Shown here: in pieces, positions 35,809 through 43,900 of the stretch
Position numbering within the stretch: position 1 is the stretch's first letter
Layout of the letters: each line of letters opens with the position of its first letter
Source of the DNA: Viridibacterium silvisoli
GTDB lineage: Bacteria > Pseudomonadota > Gammaproteobacteria > Burkholderiales > Rhodocyclaceae
Direction: 5' to 3'
DNA length: 64,000 nucleotides
NCBI RefSeq assembly: GCF_036017035.1
Contig: NZ_JAYXHS010000001.1
Coordinates: 992,001 to 1,056,000 of the forward strand
Notes under the pieces: model-generated
What the model was told of the DNA's origin: nothing
Database searches by the model: none
The model's input: only the letters and a program-made list of their open reading frames with translations
Program-made: the position numbers and the translations under genes

Positions 35809-36120
35809 ATGAATCGTGATTATTCCCGTGCAATCCCCGACGGCTGGCGTCATATGGCCCAGGTTTTCGAAGCCTTGGGCGATGTGCACCGCCAGCGTCT
35901 GGTCTTGAGCTTCGAACCGGGCGAGCGCCTGAACGTCGGCCAACTGGTCGAGGTGTCGACCTTGTCGCGCTCCACCGTCTCGCATCATCTGAAAATCCTG
36001 CGTTCGGCAGGCGTACTGGCTTCCGAGAAGATCGGCAAGGAGGTTTATTTCTGGGTGAACAAGGACTTTCTGCGTGGGGTGTTCGGTGATGTTTCGAACT
36101 ACCTCGAACAGCATCTCTAA
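35809..36120 (+). CDS. ArsR-like winged-helix regulator
   Basis: 103 aa. ArsR/SmtB-type winged helix: FEALGDVHRQRLVLSF, LNVGQLVEVSTLSRSTVSHHLKILRSAGVL (recognition helix about 53-64) and a beta wing KIGKEVYFWV. The metal-site ELCVCDL motif of classical ArsR is absent, so it probably senses something else. ATG at 35809 has no strong ribosome binding site; an ATG at 35854 is possible. The next gene starts 22 bases later, and the pair with the hydroxylase gene forms a likely operon. Confidence 0.85.
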   Translation: MNRDYSRAIPDGWRHMAQVFEALGDVHRQRLVLSFEPGERLNVGQLVEVSTLSRSTVSHHLKILRSAGVLASEKIGKEVYFWVNKDFLRGVFGDVSNYLEQHL

Positions 36121-36142
36121 TTTTTTTGAGAAATATAACGAA

Positions 36143-36730
36143 ATGCTTAAACATATCGACTCAACGCAAACTGATCGGCCCGCCTTGCAGATCGGCGATG
36201 TGGTGTTCATCCGCATCCCGGTTGGCCTGTTCCTCAAGGTGGCCCAAGCCAGCAATAGCTGGTCGAACCACGTCGGCATCGTCGTCGGGCATGACGGTAC
36301 GGACTGGCTGGTGGCGGAAAGCTGCGTGCCGCGCGCACGCACGGGGCGCTTCGCGGACTTTATCGCACGCTCCGACAGGGGCAGCTTTGTCGTGCGCAGA
36401 CTGCATCGCGCCCTGAGCGACGGCGAGCAGGCCAGGCTGCGCGCGGCAGCCGATCGACGCATGGGCACGCTTTATCACACTGGTTTTGCACTGCGCTCGA
36501 AGCGCCAGTTCTGCTCGAAATTCGTCCACGAGGTGCTGGTGGAAGCCTGCGGCGAAGAAGTCGGTGAGGTCGAGACGTTCGCAACGCTGCTGGCGCGTAA
36601 CCCGCAGGTATCGTTGCGCTTCTGGCGCGTGTGGTACTTCGGCCGCATCCCGTGGCAACGCGAGACGATTACGCCGGACAGCCTGCTGCGCTCGTCACGC
36701 CTGCTGACGATTGCGAATCAGGGTCAGTGA
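36143..36730 (+). CDS. YiiX-like permuted NlpC/P60 (papain-like) cysteine hydrolase
   Basis: 195 aa. It shows the permuted order of the YiiX/YebB family: LQIGDVVFIR (15-24), catalytic-type histidine H43 in SNHVGIVVG, WLVAES, and then the catalytic-type cysteine C124 in RQFCSKFVHEVL. The family is thought to cleave or deacylate amide or lipid-linked substrates. No signal peptide. The start at 36143 lies in an AT-rich stretch after the regulator stop. It is followed 6 bases later by the hydroxylase gene, and the combination suggests membrane-lipid or acyl chemistry. Confidence 0.8.
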   Translation: MLKHIDSTQTDRPALQIGDVVFIRIPVGLFLKVAQASNSWSNHVGIVVGHDGTDWLVAESCVPRARTGRFADFIARSDRGSFVVRRLHRALSDGEQARLRAAADRRMGTLYHTGFALRSKRQFCSKFVHEVLVEACGEEVGEVETFATLLARNPQVSLRFWRVWYFGRIPWQRETITPDSLLRSSRLLTIANQGQ

Positions 36731-36736
36731 CGCGCC

Positions 36737-37459
36737 ATGCTGACCGTCATCGTCGCGGCATTTGTTTTCTGCTTCCTGCTTGAACGTGTCATGCCCGGCT
36801 GGCCGTTGCCGAAGGTACGCACCTGGCCGACCCGCGTGCTTCTGGTCAATGCCATCCAGCTTGGCGTGGTATTGCTCGCCGGCCTCACCTGGGAGCGCTG
36901 GTTCGCATCAGCCTCCCTGTTCCGACTCTCCGCGCACGTATCGCCTGCGATTGGCGGCGTAATCGCATATTTCGTGGCGACCTTCGTTTTCTACTGGTGG
37001 CATCGCTGGCGTCACGAGCATGATTTCCTGTGGCGCGGCTTTCACCAGATCCATCACAGCCCGCAACGTCTGGAGGTCATCACATCGTTCTACAAGCATC
37101 CGGGCGAGATGATCGTGAACTCCGTTATCGGCAGTGTGCTCGTCTACAGCTTGCTGGGCCTGTCACCAGAAGCTGCCGCGATCTACACATTGTGTACGGC
37201 GCTGGGCGAGTTCTTCTATCACACGAATATCAAGACACCACGCTGGGTGGGCTTCTTCTTCCAGCGCCCCGAGATGCACCGCATCCACCACCAATACGGC
37301 CGGCACAAGAACAACTACGGCGACATCACCTGGTGGGACATGTTGTTCGGCACATACGAGAATCCCCGGGAGTGGACGCACACCTGCGGATTTGACGCGC
37401 CAAAGGAAGAGCGACTACTGCAGATGCTTGTGTACAGGGATGTCCACCGTGAGCCCTGA
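36737..37459 (+). CDS. sterol desaturase/fatty acid hydroxylase family di-iron membrane enzyme
   Basis: 240 aa integral membrane protein. The three histidine boxes of the family are present: H89RWRHEH95, H103QIHH107 and HRIHHQYGRHKNNYGD (about 185-200). These bind two irons for oxygen-dependent hydroxylation or desaturation of lipids. The substrate is not evident. Third gene of the ArsR-like operon. Confidence 0.9.
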   Translation: MLTVIVAAFVFCFLLERVMPGWPLPKVRTWPTRVLLVNAIQLGVVLLAGLTWERWFASASLFRLSAHVSPAIGGVIAYFVATFVFYWWHRWRHEHDFLWRGFHQIHHSPQRLEVITSFYKHPGEMIVNSVIGSVLVYSLLGLSPEAAAIYTLCTALGEFFYHTNIKTPRWVGFFFQRPEMHRIHHQYGRHKNNYGDITWWDMLFGTYENPREWTHTCGFDAPKEERLLQMLVYRDVHREP

Positions 37460-37490
37460 ACCACAGCTGGCGCGCGAGCCTCGCGCCATG

Positions 37491-37520
37491 AAAAAGAGGC
37501 CGCTCGCGGCGGCCTCTTTT
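37491..37520. terminator. bidirectional rho-independent terminator
   Basis: AAAAAGAGGCCGC, short loop, GCGGCCTCTTTT. It separates the hydroxylase gene (plus) from the second pectinesterase (minus) and has A/T tracts at both ends. Confidence 0.9.
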
Positions 37521-37538
37521 CCTGATGCATCACAACAC

Positions 37539-38987
37539 TCAATTCGGCGAAGCGCCCGCACCGGTGTTGTTGAACTCGGCGAGGAAGGGCTCGGCCGGAA
37601 CCTTCTTCTTGTAGCCCAGCGCGGCAGGGTCCTTGCCGGCAGCCTGCAGATTGTCGAAGAAGGTATCGGAGCTGAAGGTCGCCTTGCGGAAGTTGCTCTT
37701 GGCCGGGCTGCTTTCCCAGTCGGCCCATGGCGACTTGTTGATGTGCTTGCCGATGCGCGAATTCATGACGACGACCTTGCCGACTGTCTCCAGCGTGGAC
37801 TTGCGCAGCAACGTGGCGCTTTCGGTGCCGGTGTTCGCCGCATCGATCACGCACGTGGCCTTGGCGTCGCCGTACGGGCTGCAACGCTGGCTTTCAAACC
37901 ACTGACGACCGAGGTAGGTCTCGGCCGTGGTCGCCACGCCGAGGCCATCGCTGGTGAAGTCGCAGTTGTCGAAGACGATGCCGTAAGGCGTACCGACGTT
38001 GGTGCTCGGCGCGGTGGCAAAGACCGAGGAACTGCGGCCGCCCAGCGACTTGATCTCGGTGTTGCGGAAGAAGGCCGTGGCGCGACCGAAGATGAAGTCG
38101 ACGTCACCCTCCACATACGAGTTGTTGTAGAAGGAGCGGTTGGTCTTGCCAACGGCGCTGGACTTGAAATACAGCGTGTCCTGGTTGCTGATGAAGCGAC
38201 CGTTCTCGACCTGCACCTTGTCAGCTGCGTCGATCAGGAAAGCCACGGCCTGATGGTTGCCACTCGGGCACTGGCCCTTGTCGTTGGCCTTTTCCTTGCA
38301 ACCCCGGTCTTCGTTGTAGGTGTCTTCGAAGGTGATGTTCTTTGCCTGGAAGCCGTCATTCTTGATCCACACCATGGCCGAGCCGCTGGTGCCGATGCTG
38401 CTCTTGCCCTTGTCGAGCTGGACCTTGGCCATCGCCGCGATGCTGGCATCGACGTCCTTGAACTGCGCGCCGAACTTGGCTGTGAACTCGTCGCCCGGCA
38501 TGCCGGCGTCGATGTTGGCAGCGATGCGCGTCTTGCTGGCATCAGCTTCGGTGCTGTACAGCGTGATCGGTGCGGCCAGGGCCGGCACATAGACCAGCTC
38601 GTTGTAGGTGCCCGGCATGACGCGGATGTAGATGCGGCTCGTGCGCTTGGCGGCCGTCGCGTCGATCACGGCCTTGTTCACGGCGGCCTGGATGGTGTTG
38701 AGCACGGTGGCGCTGGCAGCTGCGGCCTTGTCCACCGTGTAGTCGGTGCCGCACTTGCCGGCGCTCATGCAGGTGTCAGCCAGCGGATCCCACGGGTCAG
38801 TCGTCATGGCTCCCACCGTGCCAGTGGTCTTGAGCACTTCGGCGTAGCTGTAGCGCGCAGCTTCGGCGGCGGTCAGCTGGGGGCGTGTCGGCGTCGACGG
38901 ATAAGGGCCACTCGCGCAAGCAAACAGCAGTGGCGTAAGCAGTGATACGAGCAGCGCCGAGCGACAGGCTGAACGGTTTTCAAACAT
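37539..38987 (-). CDS. pectinesterase lipoprotein (PemB-like)
   Basis: 482 aa. Lipobox LLFAC (Cys24) followed by ASGPYPS. The body is a right-handed beta-helix pectin methylesterase of the outer-membrane PemB type: GNHQAVAF, SNQDTLYFKS (catalytic aspartate), EGDVDFIFGRA (second aspartate) and YLGRQW (arginine). Paired cysteines (CMSAGKC, RGCKE..GQC) may form disulfides. The ATG at 38987 has a strong GGAGGAGA ribosome binding site. A promoter (TTGTGT, 16 bp, TAGAAT) and an operator-like palindrome are upstream. Confidence 0.92.
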   Translation of the reverse strand: MFENRSACRSALLVSLLTPLLFACASGPYPSTPTRPQLTAAEAARYSYAEVLKTTGTVGAMTTDPWDPLADTCMSAGKCGTDYTVDKAAAASATVLNTIQAAVNKAVIDATAAKRTSRIYIRVMPGTYNELVYVPALAAPITLYSTEADASKTRIAANIDAGMPGDEFTAKFGAQFKDVDASIAAMAKVQLDKGKSSIGTSGSAMVWIKNDGFQAKNITFEDTYNEDRGCKEKANDKGQCPSGNHQAVAFLIDAADKVQVENGRFISNQDTLYFKSSAVGKTNRSFYNNSYVEGDVDFIFGRATAFFRNTEIKSLGGRSSSVFATAPSTNVGTPYGIVFDNCDFTSDGLGVATTAETYLGRQWFESQRCSPYGDAKATCVIDAANTGTESATLLRKSTLETVGKVVVMNSRIGKHINKSPWADWESSPAKSNFRKATFSSDTFFDNLQAAGKDPAALGYKKKVPAEPFLAEFNNTGAGASPN

Positions 38988-39047
38988 GGAATCTCCTCCG
39001 GTTTGTGGATGTGCCTTGCGTGAATGTCTTGTCGAGCACGGCGAACG

Positions 39048-39075
39048 ATTCTACTCGCGCAAACCGGTCACACAA
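39048..39075 (-). promoter_or_regulatory. candidate sigma-70 promoter of the second pectinesterase
   Basis: On the minus strand: -35 TTGTGT (39075-39070), 16-bp spacer, -10 TAGAAT (39053-39048). This leaves a leader of roughly 50 bases before the ATG. The operator-like palindrome is centred about 57 bases upstream of the inferred start of transcription. Confidence 0.45.
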
Positions 39076-39090
39076 GCGCCAAAAACAAAG

Positions 39091-39105
39091 TTGTTATCGA
39101 TCACA
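39091..39105. promoter_or_regulatory. putative pectin-regulon operator, copy 2 (TTGTTATCGATCACA)
   Basis: Thirteen of fifteen bases equal the site at 35666-35680. It lies 104-118 bases upstream of the second pectinesterase start and upstream of its candidate -35 element. The two genes are 2 kb apart and separately transcribed, so shared sequence here is unlikely to be a duplication remnant. Confidence 0.45.
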
Positions 39106-39287
39106 AATACGGCGTTTGACGTCCCGACATCAGCCATCGACGCATCGTCACATGCAGCTCGCATCGCGCAACACGGCGCCCGCCTTCGCCTGTATCTTCT
39201 TGCTGCCGGGGGGAAGGTCGGCAATGACGCAGCACGTGCAGACCACCTGCACTGACCACAAAAAAAGCAGTCTTGAACGGAAAACCC

Positions 39288-41438
39288 ATGCCTGATTTTC
39301 TTCGTCCCATCATCCGTGCCGTCCTGCGCCGAATCACCGGCGTGCTGTTCCGCGTCGATCTGCGCGGCGACCCGGCTTTGCAGGCCGAGCGCCTGTTGAT
39401 CATTGCCAATCACGAATCCTTCCTCGACGGCCTGCTGCTCGGCCTGTGGCTGCCGCAGAACCCGGTATTCGTCGTGCATACCGGCGTGGCCGCCAATCCC
39501 TTCTTCAAGCTGGTGCTGATGCTCTGCGACTACCTCGCGGTGGACCCGACCAGCCCGCTGGCCATGAAGAAAGTCATCCGCCTGCTGGAAAGCGGTCGTC
39601 CCGTCGTGATCTTCCCCGAGGGGCGCATCACGACGACGGGCAGCCTGATGAAGACGTACGACGGCCCGGCCTTCGTCGCCGCAAAGACCGGCGCAACGAT
39701 CCTGCCGATCCGCATCGATGGTGCCGCGCGTACCTTCTTCTCGCGCCTGTCCGGCCAGGCCCCGCGTCGCCTGTTCCCGAAGATCTCCCTGACCGTTTGC
39801 GAAGCCGCGCACATCGACATGCCGGCGGGCAATACCGCACGTGAGCGTCGGCGCCGTGCCGGCGAAGCAATGCGCCGGGTGATGCAGAACATGATTTTTT
39901 CCAGCCGCCCCCAGCAGACCCTGTTCGGCGCGCTGCTCGACGCCATGTCGCGCTACGGTCGCAAGCGTCGTCTCATCGAAGACATGAAGCAGACCGAGTA
40001 CAGCTACAACGATCTGCTGAAGATGGCACTGGCCCTCGGCCGCCTCGTCGCCGGCAAGACCGCGCTCGATGAGCGCGTGGGCATCCTGCTGCCCAACCTC
40101 GCACCGACGCTGGGGCTGATCTTCGGCCTCAACGCCTTCCGCCGCGTGCCGGCCATGCTCAACTACACGGCCGGCGTCGACGGCATGCAGGCAGCGTGCA
40201 CGGCCGCGACAATCCGCCACATCGTCACTTCGCGCGCCTTCCTCGCGCAGGCGAAACTCGAAGACAAGATCGCCGCGCTGCAAGGCGTGCACATCCTCTA
40301 CCTGGAAGACCTGCGCGCCGGGATGGGCCTTGGCGACAAGCTCTGGCTAATGGGCTGGGCCATGCTTTTCCCGCGCCTTGCCACGCAGACGGCCGACCCG
40401 GAGGATACGGCCGTCGTCTTGTTCACCTCGGGCTCGGAAGGCAAACCGAAAGGCGTCGTACTGTCGCACCGCGCCCTGCTCGCCAACGTCGCGCAGATCC
40501 GCGCCGTCATCGAATTCTCGGTCGACGACAAGATCCTCAATGCGCTGCCGCTGTTCCACTCCTTTGGTCTGAACGCAGGTGGCCTGCTACCGGTGCTGAA
40601 TGGCGCAAACGTCTTCCTCTACCCCTCGCCCCTGCACTACCGCATCATTCCCGAACTGGCCTATGACCGTGCCTGCACGGTGTTGCTGGGTACCAGCACC
40701 TTCCTCGGCAACTATGCCAAGCACGCCAACCCCTACGACTTCTTCCGCCTGCGCTACGTGATCGCCGGCGCCGAGAAACTCGCCGAGCCCGTGCGCGCCG
40801 CCTGGTTCGAGAAATTCGGCGTGCGCATTTTCGAAGGCTACGGCGCCACGGAAACAGCCCCCGTACTGGCGGTCAACACGCCGATGGCCTATCGCACAGG
40901 CACCGTCGGCCAGCTACTGCCGGGCCTGCAGTCACGGCTGATGCCGGTGCAAGGCATCGAGCACGGCGGCATCCTGCACGTCAGCGGGCCCAACGTGATG
41001 TCGGGTTATCTCAAGGTCGACAAGCCCGGCGTGCTGGAGACGCCAGCGTCCGAAGCCGGTGAGGGCTGGTACAACACCGGCGACGTCGTGGAGATCGATG
41101 CCGATGGCTTCGTGAAGATCGTTGGCCGCGTGAAGCGCTTCGCCAAGATTGCTGGCGAGATGGTGTCGCTGGAGTCGGTCGAGAAACTGGCTGCGCAGGC
41201 CTCGCCGAACGCCGTGCATGCGACGAGTGCTGTCGCGGATGCTGCAAAGGGCGAGGCGCTGGTGTTGTTTACGACGGACAAAGCGCTGACGCGCGAAGCC
41301 TTGCAGGCTGCGGCGAAGGCCGGCGGCTGGCCGGAGCTGGCCGTACCGCGGAAGATTGTTGTTGTCGATGCGCTGCCGCTGCTGGGCACGGGGAAGACGG
41401 ACTATGTGACCTTGAAGGTGTGGGCGGAGAAGGCGTAA
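39288..41438 (+). CDS. aas: bifunctional acyltransferase / acyl-ACP synthetase (Aas-like)
   Basis: 716 aa, close to E. coli Aas (719). The N-terminal PlsC-type acyltransferase has H42-x4-D47 in NHESFLDG and FPEGRIT (about 105-111). The C-terminal AMP-forming synthetase has the P-loop-like FTSGSEGKPKG and the GYGATETAP motif. Aas activates fatty acids on ACP and reacylates 2-acyl-lysophosphatidylethanolamine at the inner membrane. ATG at 39288. The LplT-like partner lies downstream, separated by the DUF559 gene. Confidence 0.88.
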   Translation: MPDFLRPIIRAVLRRITGVLFRVDLRGDPALQAERLLIIANHESFLDGLLLGLWLPQNPVFVVHTGVAANPFFKLVLMLCDYLAVDPTSPLAMKKVIRLLESGRPVVIFPEGRITTTGSLMKTYDGPAFVAAKTGATILPIRIDGAARTFFSRLSGQAPRRLFPKISLTVCEAAHIDMPAGNTARERRRRAGEAMRRVMQNMIFSSRPQQTLFGALLDAMSRYGRKRRLIEDMKQTEYSYNDLLKMALALGRLVAGKTALDERVGILLPNLAPTLGLIFGLNAFRRVPAMLNYTAGVDGMQAACTAATIRHIVTSRAFLAQAKLEDKIAALQGVHILYLEDLRAGMGLGDKLWLMGWAMLFPRLATQTADPEDTAVVLFTSGSEGKPKGVVLSHRALLANVAQIRAVIEFSVDDKILNALPLFHSFGLNAGGLLPVLNGANVFLYPSPLHYRIIPELAYDRACTVLLGTSTFLGNYAKHANPYDFFRLRYVIAGAEKLAEPVRAAWFEKFGVRIFEGYGATETAPVLAVNTPMAYRTGTVGQLLPGLQSRLMPVQGIEHGGILHVSGPNVMSGYLKVDKPGVLETPASEAGEGWYNTGDVVEIDADGFVKIVGRVKRFAKIAGEMVSLESVEKLAAQASPNAVHATSAVADAAKGEALVLFTTDKALTREALQAAAKAGGWPELAVPRKIVVVDALPLLGTGKTDYVTLKVWAEKA

Positions 41439-41443
41439 CCACT

Positions 41444-41482
41444 CCCCTCTCCCGCTCGCGGGAGAGGGGCCGGGGGAGAGGG
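41444..41482. repeat. 39-bp left inverted repeat flanking the DUF559 gene
   Basis: Begins CCCCTCTCCCGCTCGCGGGA and ends GGGGGAGAGGG. Its reverse complement matches 41836-41874 at 37 of 39 positions. The arm itself contains a hairpin (CCCCTCTCCCGC / GCGGGAGAGGGG). It begins 5 bases after the stop of the Aas-like gene. Confidence 0.92.
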
Positions 41483-41490
41483 AACGACCA

Positions 41491-41880
41491 ATGGACCCAG
41501 AACACCTTGATAATGCGAAGCGCTTGCGCACTGCGCAGACCAAAGCCGAACAATGCCTCTGGTATCGCCTGCGCGCCCATCGTTTCATTGGCCTGAAGTT
41601 CAAGCGTCAGAAACCAATCGGTCCATACATCGCCGATTTCATCTGCATTGAAAAGCAACTCATTGTCGAAGTAGATGGCGGCCAACATGCGGGAGCGAAA
41701 ACCTATGACGATGTCCGGGACAAATACCTGAATGAACAAGGCTTCATGGTTCTGCGCTTCTGGAACAATGAAGTACTTGACCAGACAGAAGCTGTACTTG
41801 AGAAGATCAGAGTTGCAGTGGAGGGTTGCAGCGAACCCTCTCCCCCAGCCCCTCTCCCGCAAGCGGGAGAGGGGGGCTAA
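41491..41880 (+). CDS. DUF559 endonuclease-like protein (Vsr/PD-(D/E)xK fold)
   Basis: 129 aa. DUF559 hallmarks: LRTAQTKAEQCLWYRLRAHRF, FKRQKPIGPYIADFIC and the nuclease core D49...E60-V-D62 in IADFICIEKQLIVEVDGGQH, followed by GFMVLRFWNNEV. The fold is related to Vsr and other PD-(D/E)xK nucleases; the biological role is unknown. ATG at 41491. The last 14 residues (P-rich, ending QAGEGG) are encoded by the right-hand repeat, so gene and repeat form one unit. Somewhat AT-richer than the neighbours. Confidence 0.9.
   Translation: MDPEHLDNAKRLRTAQTKAEQCLWYRLRAHRFIGLKFKRQKPIGPYIADFICIEKQLIVEVDGGQHAGAKTYDDVRDKYLNEQGFMVLRFWNNEVLDQTEAVLEKIRVAVEGCSEPSPPAPLPQAGEGG
41836..41874. repeat. 39-bp right inverted repeat flanking the DUF559 gene
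   Basis: Inverted copy of 41444-41482 with two differences. It overlaps the 3' end of the DUF559 coding sequence. The next gene starts 18 bases later. Confidence 0.92.
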
Positions 41881-41891
41881 CGGCGCCTACT

Positions 41892-43781
41892 ATGACGACA
41901 GACAACAAATCCCCCTCCGGCCTCCTCTTCGCGCCGCGCTTCGGGCCGATCTTCCTGACCCAGTTCCTTGGCGCGTTCAATGACAACGTCTTCAAGAACG
42001 CGCTCAGCCTGATGGTTGCGTTCCATAGCGGCAAGGTGCTCGGGCTGGAGCCGGCCATTGTCGTGCCGCTGATTGGCGGCATCTTCATCTTGCCGTTCTT
42101 CCTGTTCTCAGCCATGGCAGGGCAAGTCGCGGACAAGTACGACAAGGCGCGCGTGATCCGCATCATCAAGTTCATCGAGATCGGTATTGCGGCTACGGCC
42201 GCAGCCGGCTTTGCGACCTCGCATATCGAGTTGCTGCTGGCCGCAGTGTTCCTGATGGGTCTGCATTCGACCTTCTTCGGGCCGCTCAAATATTCCATCC
42301 TGCCGCAGCATCTGCACGCGAATGAGCTCGTTGCGGGCAATGCCTGGGTCGAGAGCGGCACCTTCGTATCCATCCTCGTCGGCTCCATCGCCGCCGGCGT
42401 GCTGATCTCCATCAAACCCGAAGGCCCGATGCTCGCAGGCGTTACCTGCATCGTCGTCGCGATTGCAGGTTACGTCTCCAGCCGCTTCATTCCGGCAGCC
42501 CCCCCTTCGGCGCCCGGCCTGAAAATCAATCTCAACCCGATTTCCGAGACCGCGCGCAATATCCGCATTGCGCGCGGCAATCGCACCGTGTTCCATTCGC
42601 TGATGGGCATTTCGTGGTTCTGGTTCTACGGCGCCATCTTCCTCACGCAATTCCCATCCTTCGTTCACCTGACACTCGGCGGCGACGAGCAACTCGCGAC
42701 AGCCCTGCTGGCAACCTTCATCGTCGGCATCGCACTCGGCTCCTTCCTGTGCGAACGCCTGTCGGGCAAGCACGTCGAGATCGGTCTCGTGCCGCTCGGT
42801 TCGATCGGGCTCACGCTGTTCGGCATCGACCTGTGGCTGGCCAGCCCGGCGGTGCCGCCGCAAGCTCTCGGCGTCGGCGCATTTTTCTCCGACCTGCATC
42901 ACTGGCGCCTGATTTTCGACCTGGTGATGATCGGCGTCTCCGGCGGCTTCTACACGGTGCCGCTCTACTCCCTGATCCAGTCTCGCTCCAGGCCGGAAGA
43001 GCGCTCGCGCATCATTGCCGCCAACAACATCCTGAATGCCGCGTTCATGGTGGTGTCCGCCATCTTCGCCGGCGCAGCACTGGCCAGCGGTATCAGCATT
43101 CCGCAGATCTTCCTCATCACCGCGCTGATGAATGTAGCGGTGGCGATCTACGTCTACAAGCTGGTGCCGGAATTCCTGATGCGCTTCCTCGCCTGGATGC
43201 TCATGCATACGGTATATCGGCTGCGTACCCACGGCATCGAGAACATTCCGGAAGAAGGCCCCGCGCTGCTCATCTGCAACCACGTCAGCTATGTCGACCC
43301 GGTGATCATCGCAGCAGCCTGCCGTCGGCCGATCCGTTTCGTGATGGACCACAATATCTACAAGCTGCCAGTCGCCAACTTCATCTTCCGCGAGAACCGC
43401 GCCATTCCGATCGCACCGGCCAGAGAAGATGCGACACAGCTCGACAAGGCCTATGACGAGATCGCCGCGGCGCTGGCCGCGGGCGAGCTGGTCGGCATCT
43501 TTCCCGAAGGCGGCCTCACGCGTGACGGCGAGATCGCGCCGTTCAAGAACGGCATCGCCAAAATCCTCGAGCGCACGCCGGTGCCGGTCGTGCCGATGGC
43601 CCTGTGCGGCCTGTGGGACAGTGCCTTCGCGCGCAAGCCGGGCTCAAGCCTGCTGCGGGCATTACGCCGCGGGGTCTGGAGCCGTGTCGAACTGAATGTG
43701 GGGTCAGCCCGCGCCAGCGACTTTGCCGACCCGTTCAGCCTGCAGCTGGAAGTTGCGCGCCTGCGCGGCGATGCGCGCTAG
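41892..43781 (+). CDS. LplT-like MFS transporter fused to a 1-acylglycerol-phosphate acyltransferase (PlsC)
   Basis: 629 aa. Residues about 10-415 form an MFS transporter of the lysophospholipid-flippase LplT type (FLTQFLGAFNDNVFKNAL start, ADKYDKARVIR loop). Residues about 430-629 form a PlsC acyltransferase with H464-x4-D469 in CNHVSYVD and FPEGGLTRDG. LplT moves lysophospholipid across the inner membrane and Aas reacylates it; here each partner carries an acyltransferase domain. ATG at 41892. Confidence 0.9.
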   Translation: MTTDNKSPSGLLFAPRFGPIFLTQFLGAFNDNVFKNALSLMVAFHSGKVLGLEPAIVVPLIGGIFILPFFLFSAMAGQVADKYDKARVIRIIKFIEIGIAATAAAGFATSHIELLLAAVFLMGLHSTFFGPLKYSILPQHLHANELVAGNAWVESGTFVSILVGSIAAGVLISIKPEGPMLAGVTCIVVAIAGYVSSRFIPAAPPSAPGLKINLNPISETARNIRIARGNRTVFHSLMGISWFWFYGAIFLTQFPSFVHLTLGGDEQLATALLATFIVGIALGSFLCERLSGKHVEIGLVPLGSIGLTLFGIDLWLASPAVPPQALGVGAFFSDLHHWRLIFDLVMIGVSGGFYTVPLYSLIQSRSRPEERSRIIAANNILNAAFMVVSAIFAGAALASGISIPQIFLITALMNVAVAIYVYKLVPEFLMRFLAWMLMHTVYRLRTHGIENIPEEGPALLICNHVSYVDPVIIAAACRRPIRFVMDHNIYKLPVANFIFRENRAIPIAPAREDATQLDKAYDEIAAALAAGELVGIFPEGGLTRDGEIAPFKNGIAKILERTPVPVVPMALCGLWDSAFARKPGSSLLRALRRGVWSRVELNVGSARASDFADPFSLQLEVARLRGDAR

Positions 43782-43900
43782 CCATCGATGCGGATGACCT
43801 GAGTCAATTGTCCCGCTCCGCGCATGAATGTTGTGCGCGTTGGCGGGTTTATCTAGGCACGCAGGAAGCGTAGAGTGGTCGGTCCTCCGGCAGGCCCCTC

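Larger units (their letters stand above)
38988..39287. other. divergent intergenic region between pectinesterase and the Aas-like gene
   Basis: 300 bp without a gene. It holds the pectinesterase promoter and the operator-like palindrome (both listed separately). Near the right end it must hold signals for the acyl-ACP synthetase gene, but no clear -10/-35 pair was found there. Confidence 0.5.
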
